Positions 8,918 to 17,809 of a DNA stretch of 64,000 nt are shown one piece after another (position 1 is the stretch's first letter; every line of letters begins with the position of its first letter). The notes beneath the pieces were generated by a model. That model saw only the letters and a list, made by a program, of their open reading frames with translations. It was not told the DNA's origin and did no database searches. The translations under genes were made by a program, and so were the position numbers. The stretch comes from Roseiarcus sp963805295 (lineage in GTDB: Bacteria > Pseudomonadota > Alphaproteobacteria > Rhizobiales > Beijerinckiaceae), in the NCBI GenBank assembly GCA_963805295.1, contig CAWDTW010000061.1:1-64000 (forward strand). The letters run 5' to 3'.

Positions 8918-10399
8918 GTAATTGCTCACCCCATTTCCGCGTGATGGGTGCGGCGAATTGACTCAGGGGAGGTCAAGGGACTGGCGTGGCTGCGACAAAT
9001 CTGAATCGTTGGGGTCATGTCTGCGGGCCCCGACCTTTCGAGCCTCTCGCACGCGCAGAAGGACGCGTTGATCGCCGCATTGATGGCGCAGGTCGCCTCT
9101 CTGACGGCTCGGGTCGCCGAGCTTGAGGCGAAGCTGGGCCTGCCGCCCAAGACGCCTGATAATTCCAGCGTTCCGCCGTCGAAGGGTCAGAAGCCGTCGG
9201 AATCTTCGGCGCCCAAGGCCAAGGCCAAGCCGCACGCCGGGGCGCATCGTCCGCTTCATCCCAACCCGACGTCCAGGCGCGAAGTCTTGGCCTGCCGCTG
9301 CCAAGGCTGCGGGACGGACGTGTCCGACGCCGCGCAAAGCCTATGCGAGAGTTATGATCGGGTCGAAATCCCCGAGATCCAGCCCGACGTGACGCGGGTT
9401 TCTTTATATGGCGGCGTTTGCCCCTGCTGCGCCAGGCGCTTCAAGGCCGAGCCCCCGCAGGGATTGGAGCCGGGGTCGCCGTTCGGGCCGAACCTGCGCG
9501 CCTTCGTGGTTTATCTGCGCTCCGTTCAGGGGATTCCGCTGGCGCGATTGAGCCATGTGCTGCGCGACTTGTTCGGCCTGGAGATCAGCGAGGGCGCGCT
9601 GGTCAACATTCTTTCCGCCAGCCGGAAGCCCTTCGCGGCGCAGACCAGCCTGATCAAGGCGCGGCTGATGGCCGGCACGGCGCTGGCCTCGGATGAAACC
9701 GGCATGAGGGTCGGCAAGGCGAATTGGTGGCTCTGGGTGTTCCATCATCGCGACAGCGCCGTCTTTGTCGCCGACAACCATCGCTCCAAGGCGGTCGTCG
9801 AGGGTTTCCTGGGCGAATGGCGTCCCGATTTCTGGATATCGGACCGCTACGGCGGCCAGATGGGCTGGGCCAAGCGCGAGCATCAGGTCTGTCTCGCGCA
9901 TCTCATCCGCGACGTCCAATACGCCATCGACACCGGCGACGCGGTGTTCGCGCCGGGCATGAAGGGCCTGCTCAAGCGCGCCTGCGCCATCGGACGGCGA
10001 CGCGACGCCCTGGCCGATAGCACGCTCAAAATCTACGAGGCCGATCTGAACCGCCGGCTCGACCGCCTGATGAGCCTGATCCCGACCCACAAAGCCGGCG
10101 GCAAGCTTCAGAAAATCATCAAGACGGTCCGCCGCCATCTGTTCGTCTTCGTGACCAACCGCGACCTCACCGCGACCAACAACGGCTCGGAGAGGGCGCT
10201 GCGCCCCTGCGCGGTCTACCGCAAGATCACCAACGGCTTTCGCAGCCAATGGGCGCCGCGCTCTACGCCGATATCCGATCCGTCGTCGAAACCGCCCGGC
10301 GAAGATCGATCCGAGCCATCGACGCCATCCGCCTCACCCTCGAAGGCCGCCCCCTCCCTTGTGCAGCTTGAAAACGCAAACGGGGACCTGAGCAATTAC
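8918..10399 (+). mobile_element. IS66-family (ISBst12-like, tnpC-only) insertion sequence
   Basis: The left end GTAATTGCTCA (8918) matches the reverse complement of the right end TGAGCAATTAC (ending 10399), and the similarity continues imperfectly for about 25 bases. The flanks are AATTGCGA (8910-8917) and GATTGCGA (10400-10407), a 7-of-8 match to the 8-bp duplication expected for IS66 elements. GTAA-type ends are also usual for this family. The 1482-bp element holds only a tnpC gene, as in the ISBst12 subgroup. Confidence 0.8.
9017..10371 (+). CDS. tnpC: IS66-family transposase TnpC (late frameshift)
   Basis: Domains in order: an N-terminal coiled coil (SLTARVAELEAKLG, with the PDNSSVPPSKGQKP linker), a zinc-finger region with CRCQGCGTDV and CPCCARRFKAE, then the DDE_Tnp_IS66 core with ASDETGMRVGKANWWLWVFH, ISDRYGGQMGW, CLAHLIRDVQYAID and the acidic region NNGSERALRPCAVYRKITNGFRS. 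A one-base deletion near 10252 shifts the last ~40 codons. The other frame then supplies AALYADIRSVVETARRRS and the usual C-terminus, ending at 10371. Corrected length is about 451 residues. Confidence 0.9.
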
Positions 10400-10516
10400 G
10401 ATTGCGATGGCTTACGTACTTTCAGGAGTGAAATGAGGGCTTGGTATTCTAGTATTTCGTCCGGCCGAACCTCGATACCGGTAGACCCGGCGTCGGCGAG
10501 CGTGACAATGCACATC

Positions 10517-10822
10517 GAGGACCTCGCCCTCAGCGTCGACGGCCCGCCAAAGGTAGACCATTCGGCCGTCGATTTTCAGATAGACCTCGTCGAGATGCCA
10601 AGTCGTATGAGGCTTCAGGCGACGCTTTCGCAGGTCGGCCGCGATCATCGGTCCGAAATGGTTCACCCAACGCCGAACGGTTTCGTAAGACACCGCCACT
10701 CAGCGCTCCGCCAACAAATCTTCGACGTCACGCAGGCTGAGGGTGAACCGGAGGTAGAGCCATATTGCTTGGTGAATGATCTCGGGCGGGAACCGGTATC
10801 CGGCATAGCTGATTTTCGTCAT
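10517..10822 (-). pseudogene. IS6-family transposase stub
   Basis: On the minus strand an ATG at 10820-10822 begins MTKISYAGYRFPPEIIHQAIWLYLRF, the typical IS6 (IS26-like) N-terminus, and continues to the first catalytic region (WHLDEVYLKIDGRMVYLWRAVD). A TGA at 10700-10702 replaces the Gly codon expected in LAERG(x)VSYETVRRW, and similarity ends near 10517, so about two thirds of the gene is missing. No IS6 ends were found. Confidence 0.82.
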
Positions 10823-10830
10823 CCGCTTGG

Positions 10831-11253
10831 CTAACGGGCTGCCGAGAGTACCGCAAGCCCAGGGTGCCGTGACAACGCCTTCCCCACGAATCCGAGGAGA
10901 CCGGCGGGCTCGGCCATGCCGGTCACGACCAGCCGACAGCCCTCGCTTTCGGCACTGAGCTCGCATACCCACTCCCATCGCCGCATCGGGCCGTTTCGGG
11001 ACTCTCGGACTTGGGAAAGGCGGCGATTCTCCTGCCACTTGCCAGAACCCTCCTCCCATCGCGCCGGAAAGGGCCCGACCTTGCCGTGGGCGAAGCGGCG
11101 CACACGGCCCTGGGCGTCAACCCGTTCCTCGAACCGGTAGGGCGCGAAGCCGTTCAACTCCCAAAGGCGGACGGTGCCGGAGACGAACGGCCATATCGCC
11201 GCCGGCGGCTTGGCGAAACGACGTTCCTGGCGGCAGCGATAGATTGCCGTCAT
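10831..11253 (-). pseudogene. Truncated SRPBCC-like protein (DUF5939/adenylate-cyclase-associated type?)
   Basis: The 140-residue frame contains an SRPBCC-like pattern (PPAAIWPFVSGTVRLWELNGFAPYRFEER, later RWEWVCELSAESEGCRLVVTG). This resembles the lipid-binding fold that precedes the catalytic domain in some bacterial adenylate/guanylate cyclases. It ends abruptly beside the IS6 stub, and no cyclase domain follows. It is probably the 5' end of a larger gene cut by that insertion. The family assignment is from memory of the pattern and is tentative. Confidence 0.4.
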
Positions 11254-11632
11254 TCGATCGCGTCGCGAAGTTGGCAGGAATTGCCTGAGGCAGTCATCTC
11301 CTTTCGGAACGTTATGTGCTCAAGAAGCCGCTCAACCGGTTTGCTTGTTGGTACGCTTGGCAGAGCCATACAAACCGCGCCAGCCTGGTACGACGGCGAG
11401 CAGAAAAGCCTGCTCCAGCGCGCGTCGCCGCGCTCGCCCAAGTCAACTATGCTCTCCCCACGGCGGCAATGTGAAAGAGACAGAGGGCGCGCCCACGCGA
11501 AGGACCGTCTTACGTCAATTCGCGACGTTCAATCGGTCGGAACGAACAAGTGCTCGGGGTCGATTCCGGCCCTCCAATCACCGACCCAGGCGTGCGCCAA
11601 GCCTCAGATTCGAACCACGAGCCTCTTGCCGT
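11254..11632. other. Intergenic region between the IS scar and paaK, no gene seen
   Basis: No reading frame shows recognisable similarity. GATTCGAACC near 11610 looks like a tRNA T-arm on the minus strand, but no acceptor, D or anticodon arm can be folded around it. Confidence 0.4.
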
Positions 11633-12944
11633 TCACTCCTTCGCCCTGAGGTCGACGACCCGTTTGGCCTTGCCCTGCGAACGCTCGATCGTGCCGGGAT
11701 CGACGACGCGGACCCCGACCGTGACGCCGACCACCGACTTGACGTGATGGACGAGCTCGTGCGCCTGCGCCTCGCGCGCGGCCTCGCCCGCGGCGTGCGG
11801 GCGCGCCTCGACGACGACGGTCATCGCGTCCATGCGCTCGCGCCGGGAAAGTTCGATCTGGAAGTGCGGCGACAGCCCGTCGCATCTTCAGGATCTGCTC
11901 CTCGATCTGCGAGGGGAACACGTTCACGCCGCGCAGGCTGATCTTGTCGTCCGAGCGGCCAGCGATCTTCTCCATCCGGCGCATGGTCCGCGCCGTGCCG
12001 GGCAGGAGCCGCGTCAGGTCGCGCGTGCGATAGCGGACGATCGGCATCGCCTCCTTGGTGAGGGAGGTGAAGACGATTTCGCCCATCGCGCCGTCCGGCA
12101 GCACGGCGCCGGTCTCGGAGTCGATCACTTCCGGATAGAAATGATCCTCCCAGATGTGCGGCCCGTCCTTCGTCTCGACGCATTCGCAGGCGACGCCCGG
12201 CCCGATCACTTCCGAGAGGCCGTAGATGTCGACGGCGTGCATGTCGAAGCTCTGCTCGATCTCGGCGCGCATCGCGTTGGTCCACGGCTCGGCGCCGAAC
12301 AGGCCGACCTCGAGGCTGCAATCGCGCGGATCGACGCCCTCCTTGCGGAATTCGTCGAGGATGGCGAGCATGTAGGACGGCGTCACCATCACGATCTCGG
12401 GCTTCAAGTCGTGGATGAGCTGCACCTGACGCTCGGTCATGCCGCCCGAGACGGGAATGACTGCGCAGCCAAGCCGCTCCGCGCCGTAATGCGCGCCGAG
12501 GCCCCCGGTGAAGAGGCCGTAGCCGTAGGCGACGTGGACCTTCATGCCCGGCCGGCCGCCCGCGGCGCGAATCGAGCGCGCCATGACCTCCGACCACATG
12601 TCGACGTCGGCCTTGGTGTAGGCGACCACGGTCGGCTTGCCGGTCGTGCCGGAGGAGGCGTGGACGCGCGCGATCCTGTCGTGCGGCACCGCGACCATGC
12701 CGAACGGATAGGTATCGCGCAGGTCGGCCTTGGTCGTGAAGGGGAACTCGGCGAGATCGCTCAGGCTGCGGCAGTCGGCCGGATTGACGCCGGCGGCGTC
12801 GCACTTGGCGCGATAGTGGGGAACGTTGTCGTAGGCGTGGCGCAAGGTCTGTTTGAGGCGGCTGAGCTGGAGAGCGGCGATTTCGTCGTGCGAAGCGATC
12901 TCGATCGGGTCGAGATCGCTCCTTTTCGGCGTAAGATCGAGCAT
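11633..12944 (-). CDS. paaK: Phenylacetate-CoA ligase PaaK (late frameshift)
   Basis: PaaK activates phenylacetate to phenylacetyl-CoA with ATP and CoA, the entry step of the pathway. The start at 12944 reads MLDLTPKRSDLDPIEIAS, as in the family. The adenylate-forming signatures are ASSGTTGKPTVVAYT (P-loop), GLFGAEPWT and YGLSEVIGPGVACEC, then IVRYRTRDLTRLL. Frame changes near 11875, after PSQIEEQILK, and resumes as DGLSPHFQIELSRRERMDAMTVVVE through to the stop at 11633. Removing one base gives 436 residues, the usual length. It is followed downstream by the IS scar; upstream it pairs with paaI, 22 bases away. Confidence 0.93.
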
Positions 12945-12966
12945 GGCGTCCCCTTGGGCGTTGGCG

Positions 12967-13386
12967 TCAGAAGAACGAGCCGGCCACGGTGCGGCTGTAG
13001 CCCCGAAATTCGGCGATCGGCGCCCCGGCCTCGTCGCTCACGCTGATGTCGTAGATGCCGCTGCGCTCGATCCGCCGCACCTCGCGCGCGGTCGCGGTGA
13101 GCCGCGAGCCTTCGCGGGCGGGCTTCAGATAGGTGATCGAGCAGTGCTGGGCGACGCAGCGCTGGTTGTAGCTGTTGCAGGCGTAGGCGAATGCGGTGTC
13201 GGCGAGCAGGAAGATGAAGCCGCCGTGGCCGATGCCGTGGCCGTTGGTCATCGCCCTGGTCACAATCATCGACAGCGACGCCTCGCCAGGACCGACCGAG
13301 TCGATCCGGACGCCGTATTCCTGCGCCGTATTGTCCTCCGCCCACAACAGGGCGGCGGATTTTTGCGCGATCTCTTGGGGCGTCAT
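12967..13386 (-). CDS. paaI: Hydroxyphenylacetyl-CoA thioesterase PaaI
   Basis: PaaI is a hotdog-fold thioesterase that rescues CoA from dead-end intermediates of phenylacetate breakdown. The 139-residue protein shows NGHGIGHGGFIFLLADTAFAYACNSY, with the catalytic Asp in the family position, and ends in the GYSRTVAGSFF region. Its ATG overlaps the stop of paaG (ATGA), so it is probably translated from the same message as paaG and paaK. Confidence 0.94.
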   Translation of the reverse strand: MTPQEIAQKSAALLWAEDNTAQEYGVRIDSVGPGEASLSMIVTRAMTNGHGIGHGGFIFLLADTAFAYACNSYNQRCVAQHCSITYLKPAREGSRLTATAREVRRIERSGIYDISVSDEAGAPIAEFRGYSRTVAGSFF

Positions 13387-14207
13387 GCGCCGGCGTTCCG
13401 GGCTCTGAAGTTCGCCGGCCTCTTTTCGAGGAAGGCCCGGACGCCCTCGACATACTCGTCCGCCGCGCCGGCCTCGCGCTGAAGATCGCGCTCACAATCG
13501 AGCTGCGCGTCGAGGCTGTTGGCCGACGAGGCGGCGAAGGCGCGCTTCATCAGACCGTAGGCATGCGTCGGGCCGGCGGCGAGTCGTTCGGCGAGCGCGC
13601 GCGCCTCGCCCATCAGCTCGGCGTCGTCGACGGCGCGCCAGATCATTCCCCACGCTTCCGCCTGTTCCGCGCCGATCGGCTCGGCGAGCATCATCAGCGC
13701 GCGCGCGCGCGCCTCGCCCACCAGTCGCGGCAGGAACCAGGTGCCCCCGGAATCCGGCACGAGGCCCAGCCGTGCGAAGGCTTGCAGGAACTTCGCCGAT
13801 TTCGCCGCCAGCACGATGTCGCAGGCGAGCGCGACGTTGGCTCCGGCGCCGGCCGCCGCGCCGTTGACCGCGCAGACGATCGGCTTCGGCAGCTTGCGCA
13901 AGGACCGGATCAGCGGGTTGTAGCGCTTGTCGATCGACTCGCCGAGGTCGGGCCGGCCTGCGCCCGGCGCGACCGCGCGATCGGAAAGATCCTGCCCGGC
14001 GCAAAAGCCCTTGCCGGCGCCGGTCAAGAGCACGGCGCGGCATTCGTCGTTCGCCGAAGCGCGCCCGACCGCGTCGGCGAGCGCCTCGTGCAAGGCGAGG
14101 TTGAAGGCGTTCAGACGATCCGGCCGGTTCAGGGTCAGCGTCAGCACCCCGCCCTCGAGCGACTCGATCAGAACCGGTTGCGTTGCAGCGTCGGCCCCTG
14201 CAGTCAC
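13383..14207 (-). CDS. paaG: 2-(1,2-epoxy-1,2-dihydrophenyl)acetyl-CoA isomerase PaaG
   Basis: PaaG converts the ring epoxide to the seven-membered oxepin-CoA and later shifts a double bond. It has the crotonase fold: LTLNRPDRLNAFNLALHEAL, the first oxyanion loop LLTGAGKGFCAGQDLSD, and the second oxyanion and CoA-binding loop VNGAAAGAGANVALACD, followed by the PaaG-typical GLVPDSGGTWFLPRLVG. I chose the GTG at 14207 (274 residues), preceded by GGGAGA. The longer frame to 14273 would begin inside the divergent promoter. It heads the leftward paaG-paaI-paaK operon. Confidence 0.93.
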   Translation of the reverse strand: MTAGADAATQPVLIESLEGGVLTLTLNRPDRLNAFNLALHEALADAVGRASANDECRAVLLTGAGKGFCAGQDLSDRAVAPGAGRPDLGESIDKRYNPLIRSLRKLPKPIVCAVNGAAAGAGANVALACDIVLAAKSAKFLQAFARLGLVPDSGGTWFLPRLVGEARARALMMLAEPIGAEQAEAWGMIWRAVDDAELMGEARALAERLAAGPTHAYGLMKRAFAASSANSLDAQLDCERDLQREAGAADEYVEGVRAFLEKRPANFRARNAGA

Positions 14208-14261
14208 GAACGTTCTCCCGGATCTTCGCGGTCGTCCGGCCCGTCGGCATTCGCCTTTATA

Positions 14262-14290
14262 TTGACCGACCAATTGGTCAACAATAATGA
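14262..14290 (+). promoter_or_regulatory. Divergent paaG/paaN promoter with overlapping palindromic operator
   Basis: Toward paaN, TTGACC (14262-14267) and TAATGA (14285-14290) are spaced by 17 bases. The spacer contains the perfect 12-bp palindrome GACCAATTGGTC (14268-14279), and TTGACC (14262-14267) also pairs with GGTCAA (14276-14281). A palindrome inside the core promoter is the classic layout for repression, and this form is typical of TetR-family operators. The site lies 55 bases from the paaG start and 39 bases from the paaN start. The regulator's identity is inference: PaaX-type sites look different, and no TetR gene is in the window. Confidence 0.6.
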
Positions 14291-14328
14291 CGCAGGGAGA
14301 GGGCTACAAGCGGTCGAGGAAGGAGCCG

Positions 14329-15985
14329 ATGAGCGGACTTCTACGCGAGTCACGAAGCGCTGCTGAAGCGCGCGATCGAGGCCATCGGCGAGCGTGCGTA
14401 TTTCAGCGCCTATCCGGAATCGGCCTCGCCCAAGGTCTATGGCGAGACGGCCAAGGCCGAGGGCGACGCAGCCTTCGAGGCGCTCCTCGGCAGGACGTTC
14501 GTCTTCGACGACGAACATCCTTCCGAACGCCTCGTCGGCGCCGAGGCGTCGCCCTACGGCAAGGCCCTCGACGTGCGTTATCCGACCGCCTCCGTGGACA
14601 AGCTCGTCGCGGTGAGCGTCGCGGCGGGCGAGGCGTGGGGGCGCGCCTCGGTCGAGACCCGCGCCGGCGTCGCGCTCGAAACGCTGGCGCGGCTCAACAA
14701 GCAGAGCTTCCTCATCGCCGACGCGGTGCAGCACACGTCCGGCCAGTCGTGGAGCATGGCGTTCCAGGCGGGCGGCCCGCACGCCCAGGATCGCGGTCTC
14801 GAGGCGGTCGCCTACGCGGTCGCGGAGATGAACCGCGCGCCGCGCGAGACGCGGTGGGAGAAGCCGCAGGGCAGGGGCGAGCCGATTCGCCTGGCGAAGC
14901 GCTTCCGCGTCGTGCCGCGCGGCGTCGCAGTCGCCGTCGGTTGCGCGACGTTCCCGACCTGGAACCTCTATCCCGGCCTGTTCGCGAGCCTCGCCACCGG
15001 CAATTCCGTCATCGCCAAGCCGCATCCGGCGGCGATCCTGCCGGTCGCGATCACGCTGAAAACCATGCGCGAGGTTTTGGCCGAGGCGGGGTTCGATCCC
15101 AACGTCGCGCTCATCGCGGCCGACGAACCCTCGGCCCCGATCGCGAAGGATCTCGTGCGCCATCCGGCGGTGAAGATCGTCGATTTCACCGGGGGCCCTG
15201 CGTTCGGCTCGTGGCTGCGCCGCTCGCTCAGCGACAAGCTCGTCTACACCGAGGAGGCGGGGGTCAACGCGATCGTCGTCGATTCCACCGCGAATTTCCG
15301 CGGCATGTGCGACAACATCGCCTTCTCGCTGTCGCTCTATTCCGGCCAGATGTGCACGGCGCCGCAGAACATCTTCGTGCCCAAGACCGGCGTCGAGACC
15401 GAGGAAGGCCACAAGAGCTTCGACGAGATCGCCGAGGGAGTCGCCGCAGCCGTGGACCGGCTGCTCGGCGATCCCGCCCGCGCGGCGACCGTGCTCGGCG
15501 CGATCCAGAGCGACGCGACGCTGACCCGGGTGAAGGACGCCGCCGCGCTCGGCCGGGTGGTGCGCGCCTCGACCCCGATCGAGGGTGTCGAGCGCAGCGC
15601 GACGCCGCTCATTCTCGCGGTCGAAGCGAGGGACGAAGCCGCCTATCGCGAGGAGCGGTTCGGGCCGATCTCCTTCGTCGTCGCGACCGATTCGACCGCC
15701 GACTCGCTCGCTCGCGCGGAATCCTCGATCCGCGAGCGCGGCGCGATCACCGCCGCGCTCTATACGACGAGCGACGCCGTCGCCGTCGCCGCCGAGGAGG
15801 CGTTTGCTCGCGCCAATGTGGCCCTCTCGATCAACCTGATTGGCAACATCTTCGTCAACCAGTCGTCGGCGTTCTCCGACTATCACGTCACCGGCGGCAA
15901 TCCGGCGGGCAACGCGACCCTCACCGACGCGGCCTTCGTCGCCAACCGGTTCCGCATCGCGCCGGTCAGGCGGATGAGCGCATGA
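14329..15985 (+). CDS. paaN: PaaN, aldehyde dehydrogenase of phenylacetate degradation (early frameshift)
   Basis: PaaN is the stand-alone aldehyde dehydrogenase of the paa pathway and lacks the C-terminal MaoC hydratase domain of PaaZ. It is believed to oxidise the ring-opened semialdehyde. The ATG at 14329 follows AGGAG; removing one G near 14336 gives MSDFYASHEALLKRAIEAI and then ASPKVYGETAKAEGDAAFEALL. Later come RVVPRGVAVAVGCATFPTWN, the nucleotide-binding region DFTGGPAFGSW, the EEAG catalytic Glu region, the SGQMCTAPQN catalytic Cys and YHVTGGNPAGNATL. Corrected length is 551 residues, normal for PaaN. An oxepin-CoA hydrolase must be encoded elsewhere. Confidence 0.9.
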
Positions 15986-15994
15986 GGCCCGGCA

Positions 15995-17200
15995 ATGACC
16001 TTTGACGCCTTCATCTGCGACGTTGTCCGCACGCCGATCGGCCGCTACGCCGGCGCGCTTTCGAGCGTGCGCGCCGACGACCTCGCGGCGATCCCGGTGC
16101 GCGAACTCCTGCGCCGCCATCCCGGCCTCGCCGACAAGGTCGAGGAGGTGTTCCTCGGCTCGGCCAATCAGGCGGGCGAGGACAACCGCAACCTCGCCCG
16201 CATGGCCTTGCTGCTCGCGGGGCTCCCCGACTCCGTTCCCGGCGCGACGGTCAACCGCCTCTGCGCCTCGGGCATGGACGCGGTCGCGGCGGCGGCGCGC
16301 GCGATCAAGGCGGGCGAGATCGACCTCGCCATCGCCGGCGGCGCCGAATCGATGACCCGCGCGCCGCTCGTCATGGGCAAGGCGGAGACGGCGTTCCAGC
16401 GCTCGGCCGAGGCGTTCGACACCACCATCGGCTGGCGCTTCGTCAATCCGCTGATGAAAAGGCTCTACGGCGTGGACTCGATGCCCGAGACCGCCCAGAA
16501 CGTCGCCGACGACTATCGGATCTCGCGCGGGGATCAGGACGCCTTCGCGCTGCGCTCGCAACGTCGCGCCGCGGCGGCCCAGGCGAAGGGCACGTTCGAA
16601 GCCGAGATCGTCCCGGTCGAGATCAAGGACCGCAAGGGCGCCTCGACCCGCGTGGCCAGGGACGAGCATCCTCGCGCCGAGACGACCCTCGAGGCGCTCG
16701 CCAAACTCAGGGGCATCGTGCGCCCCGACGGCAGCGTGACGGCCGGCAACGCGTCCGGCGTCAACGACGGCGCGGCGGCGCTGATCCTCGCCTCGGAGAA
16801 GGCGGTCGAGGCGCATGGGCTTAAGCCCATCGCCCGCATTCTCGGCTACGCCACCGCGGGCGTCGCGCCGCGGGTGATGGGGGTCGGCCCGATCCCGGCG
16901 GTGAAGAAGCTCTGCGAACGGCTGAAGCTCACGCCGTCGAGCTTCGACGTGATCGAGCTCAACGAAGCCTTCGCCTCGCAGGCGCTCGCCTGCCTGCGCG
17001 GCCTCGGCCTGCCGGACGACGGCGAGCACGTCAATCCGAACGGCGGGGCGATCGCGCTCGGCCACCCGCTCGGCATGTCGGGGGCGCGCATCGCCGGCGT
17101 CGCCGCTCTGGAGCTCGATCGCCGCGGCGGCCGATACGGGCTCGCCTCGATGTGCGTCGGCGTCGGACAGGGCGTCGCGCTGGCGATCGAGCGGGCTTGA
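15995..17200 (+). CDS. paaJ: 3-oxoadipyl-CoA/3-oxo-5,6-dehydrosuberyl-CoA thiolase
   Basis: This thiolase removes acetyl-CoA in the last steps of phenylacetate catabolism; the same enzyme serves the beta-ketoadipate pathway as PcaF. The intact 401-residue protein has the acyl-accepting Cys90 in NRLCASGMDAVAAAARAI, His357 in NGGAIALGHPLGMSGAR and Cys387 in CVGVGQG. It lies nine bases after paaN and is probably in the same transcript. Linkage to paaN favours the name paaJ over pcaF. Confidence 0.93.
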   Translation: MTFDAFICDVVRTPIGRYAGALSSVRADDLAAIPVRELLRRHPGLADKVEEVFLGSANQAGEDNRNLARMALLLAGLPDSVPGATVNRLCASGMDAVAAAARAIKAGEIDLAIAGGAESMTRAPLVMGKAETAFQRSAEAFDTTIGWRFVNPLMKRLYGVDSMPETAQNVADDYRISRGDQDAFALRSQRRAAAAQAKGTFEAEIVPVEIKDRKGASTRVARDEHPRAETTLEALAKLRGIVRPDGSVTAGNASGVNDGAAALILASEKAVEAHGLKPIARILGYATAGVAPRVMGVGPIPAVKKLCERLKLTPSSFDVIELNEAFASQALACLRGLGLPDDGEHVNPNGGAIALGHPLGMSGARIAGVAALELDRRGGRYGLASMCVGVGQGVALAIERA

Positions 17201-17407
17201 GCCGCCGAACCCGGGCGGCCGACGGCGCCGATCTTACGCCTTTCCGTCGACCGCGCGTTCGCCAATCGGCCGGCGTCGCAAACAACGGGTCAAGGGGCGT
17301 CGGAACGCCGCCGCCCGTTGGCGTTTTGAACGGGCGATACGATATTGTCACATGAAGGTTGAACGGCCCCGGTTCGAGGGCCGAACAAAGCCGAGGAGAG
17401 AGGATCG

Positions 17408-17809
17408 ATGACCACGCCGAACCACGCCACGCTGCACAAAGTCACGCTTCACGCGGCGCGGTCGAAGGAGTTCCCGGAAGGGTCGATTCGGCACGGCTAC
17501 GACTTCATCGCGCCGTTGAATGACGATGGCCGGATCGACCTCGACGCCTGGAAGGCCCATCGCGGCGAGTGTTTCGCCCACCGGTTCTGGGCCGGCGAGC
17601 CGGCGATGCAGGGCCTCCTCGTCCACCGCGCCGGCGGACTCGGCGGCTCGACCTGGGCCTTCGAATGGAAGTCCCCCCGGGCGGTCGACGAGGAGGAGGA
17701 GGGCTTTCGCTTCGGCGATCACGCGTTCAAGCCCGGCGAATACGTGTCGGTCCGCGAAGCCGAGGGCGATCTCCTGACCTTCCGGGTGGTCAGCGTCGGC
17801 AAGCCGTGA
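17408..17809 (+). CDS. Conserved hypothetical protein
   Basis: A 133-residue, acidic, soluble protein without signal peptide or membrane segment. The ATG is preceded by GAGGAGAGAGG, a strong ribosome-binding site. It has a Trp/Gly-rich middle (HRFWAGEPAMQGLLVHR, GGSTWAFEWKSP) and a C-terminal strand-rich part (KPGEYVSVREAEGDLLTFRVVSV). I recognise it only as the kind of small protein conserved in Rhizobiales and assign no function. It stands alone after paaJ, so a role in phenylacetate metabolism is not implied. Confidence 0.7.
   Translation: MTTPNHATLHKVTLHAARSKEFPEGSIRHGYDFIAPLNDDGRIDLDAWKAHRGECFAHRFWAGEPAMQGLLVHRAGGLGGSTWAFEWKSPRAVDEEEEGFRFGDHAFKPGEYVSVREAEGDLLTFRVVSVGKP

Noticed and set aside
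10372..10834. C-terminal extension of the IS66 transposase frame to 10834
   Set aside because: A frameshift near 10252 creates it; beyond 10399 the sequence is outside the element, and from about 10517 it is antisense to the IS6 stub.
11590..11640. A tRNA-like T-arm (GGTTCGAATC on the minus strand)
   Set aside because: No acceptor stem, D-arm or anticodon arm can be formed with adjacent bases.
14204..17065. A 953-codon open frame antisense to paaN and paaJ
   Set aside because: It is Arg/Asp/His-rich and has no motif; GC-rich genes leave such long antisense frames open by chance.
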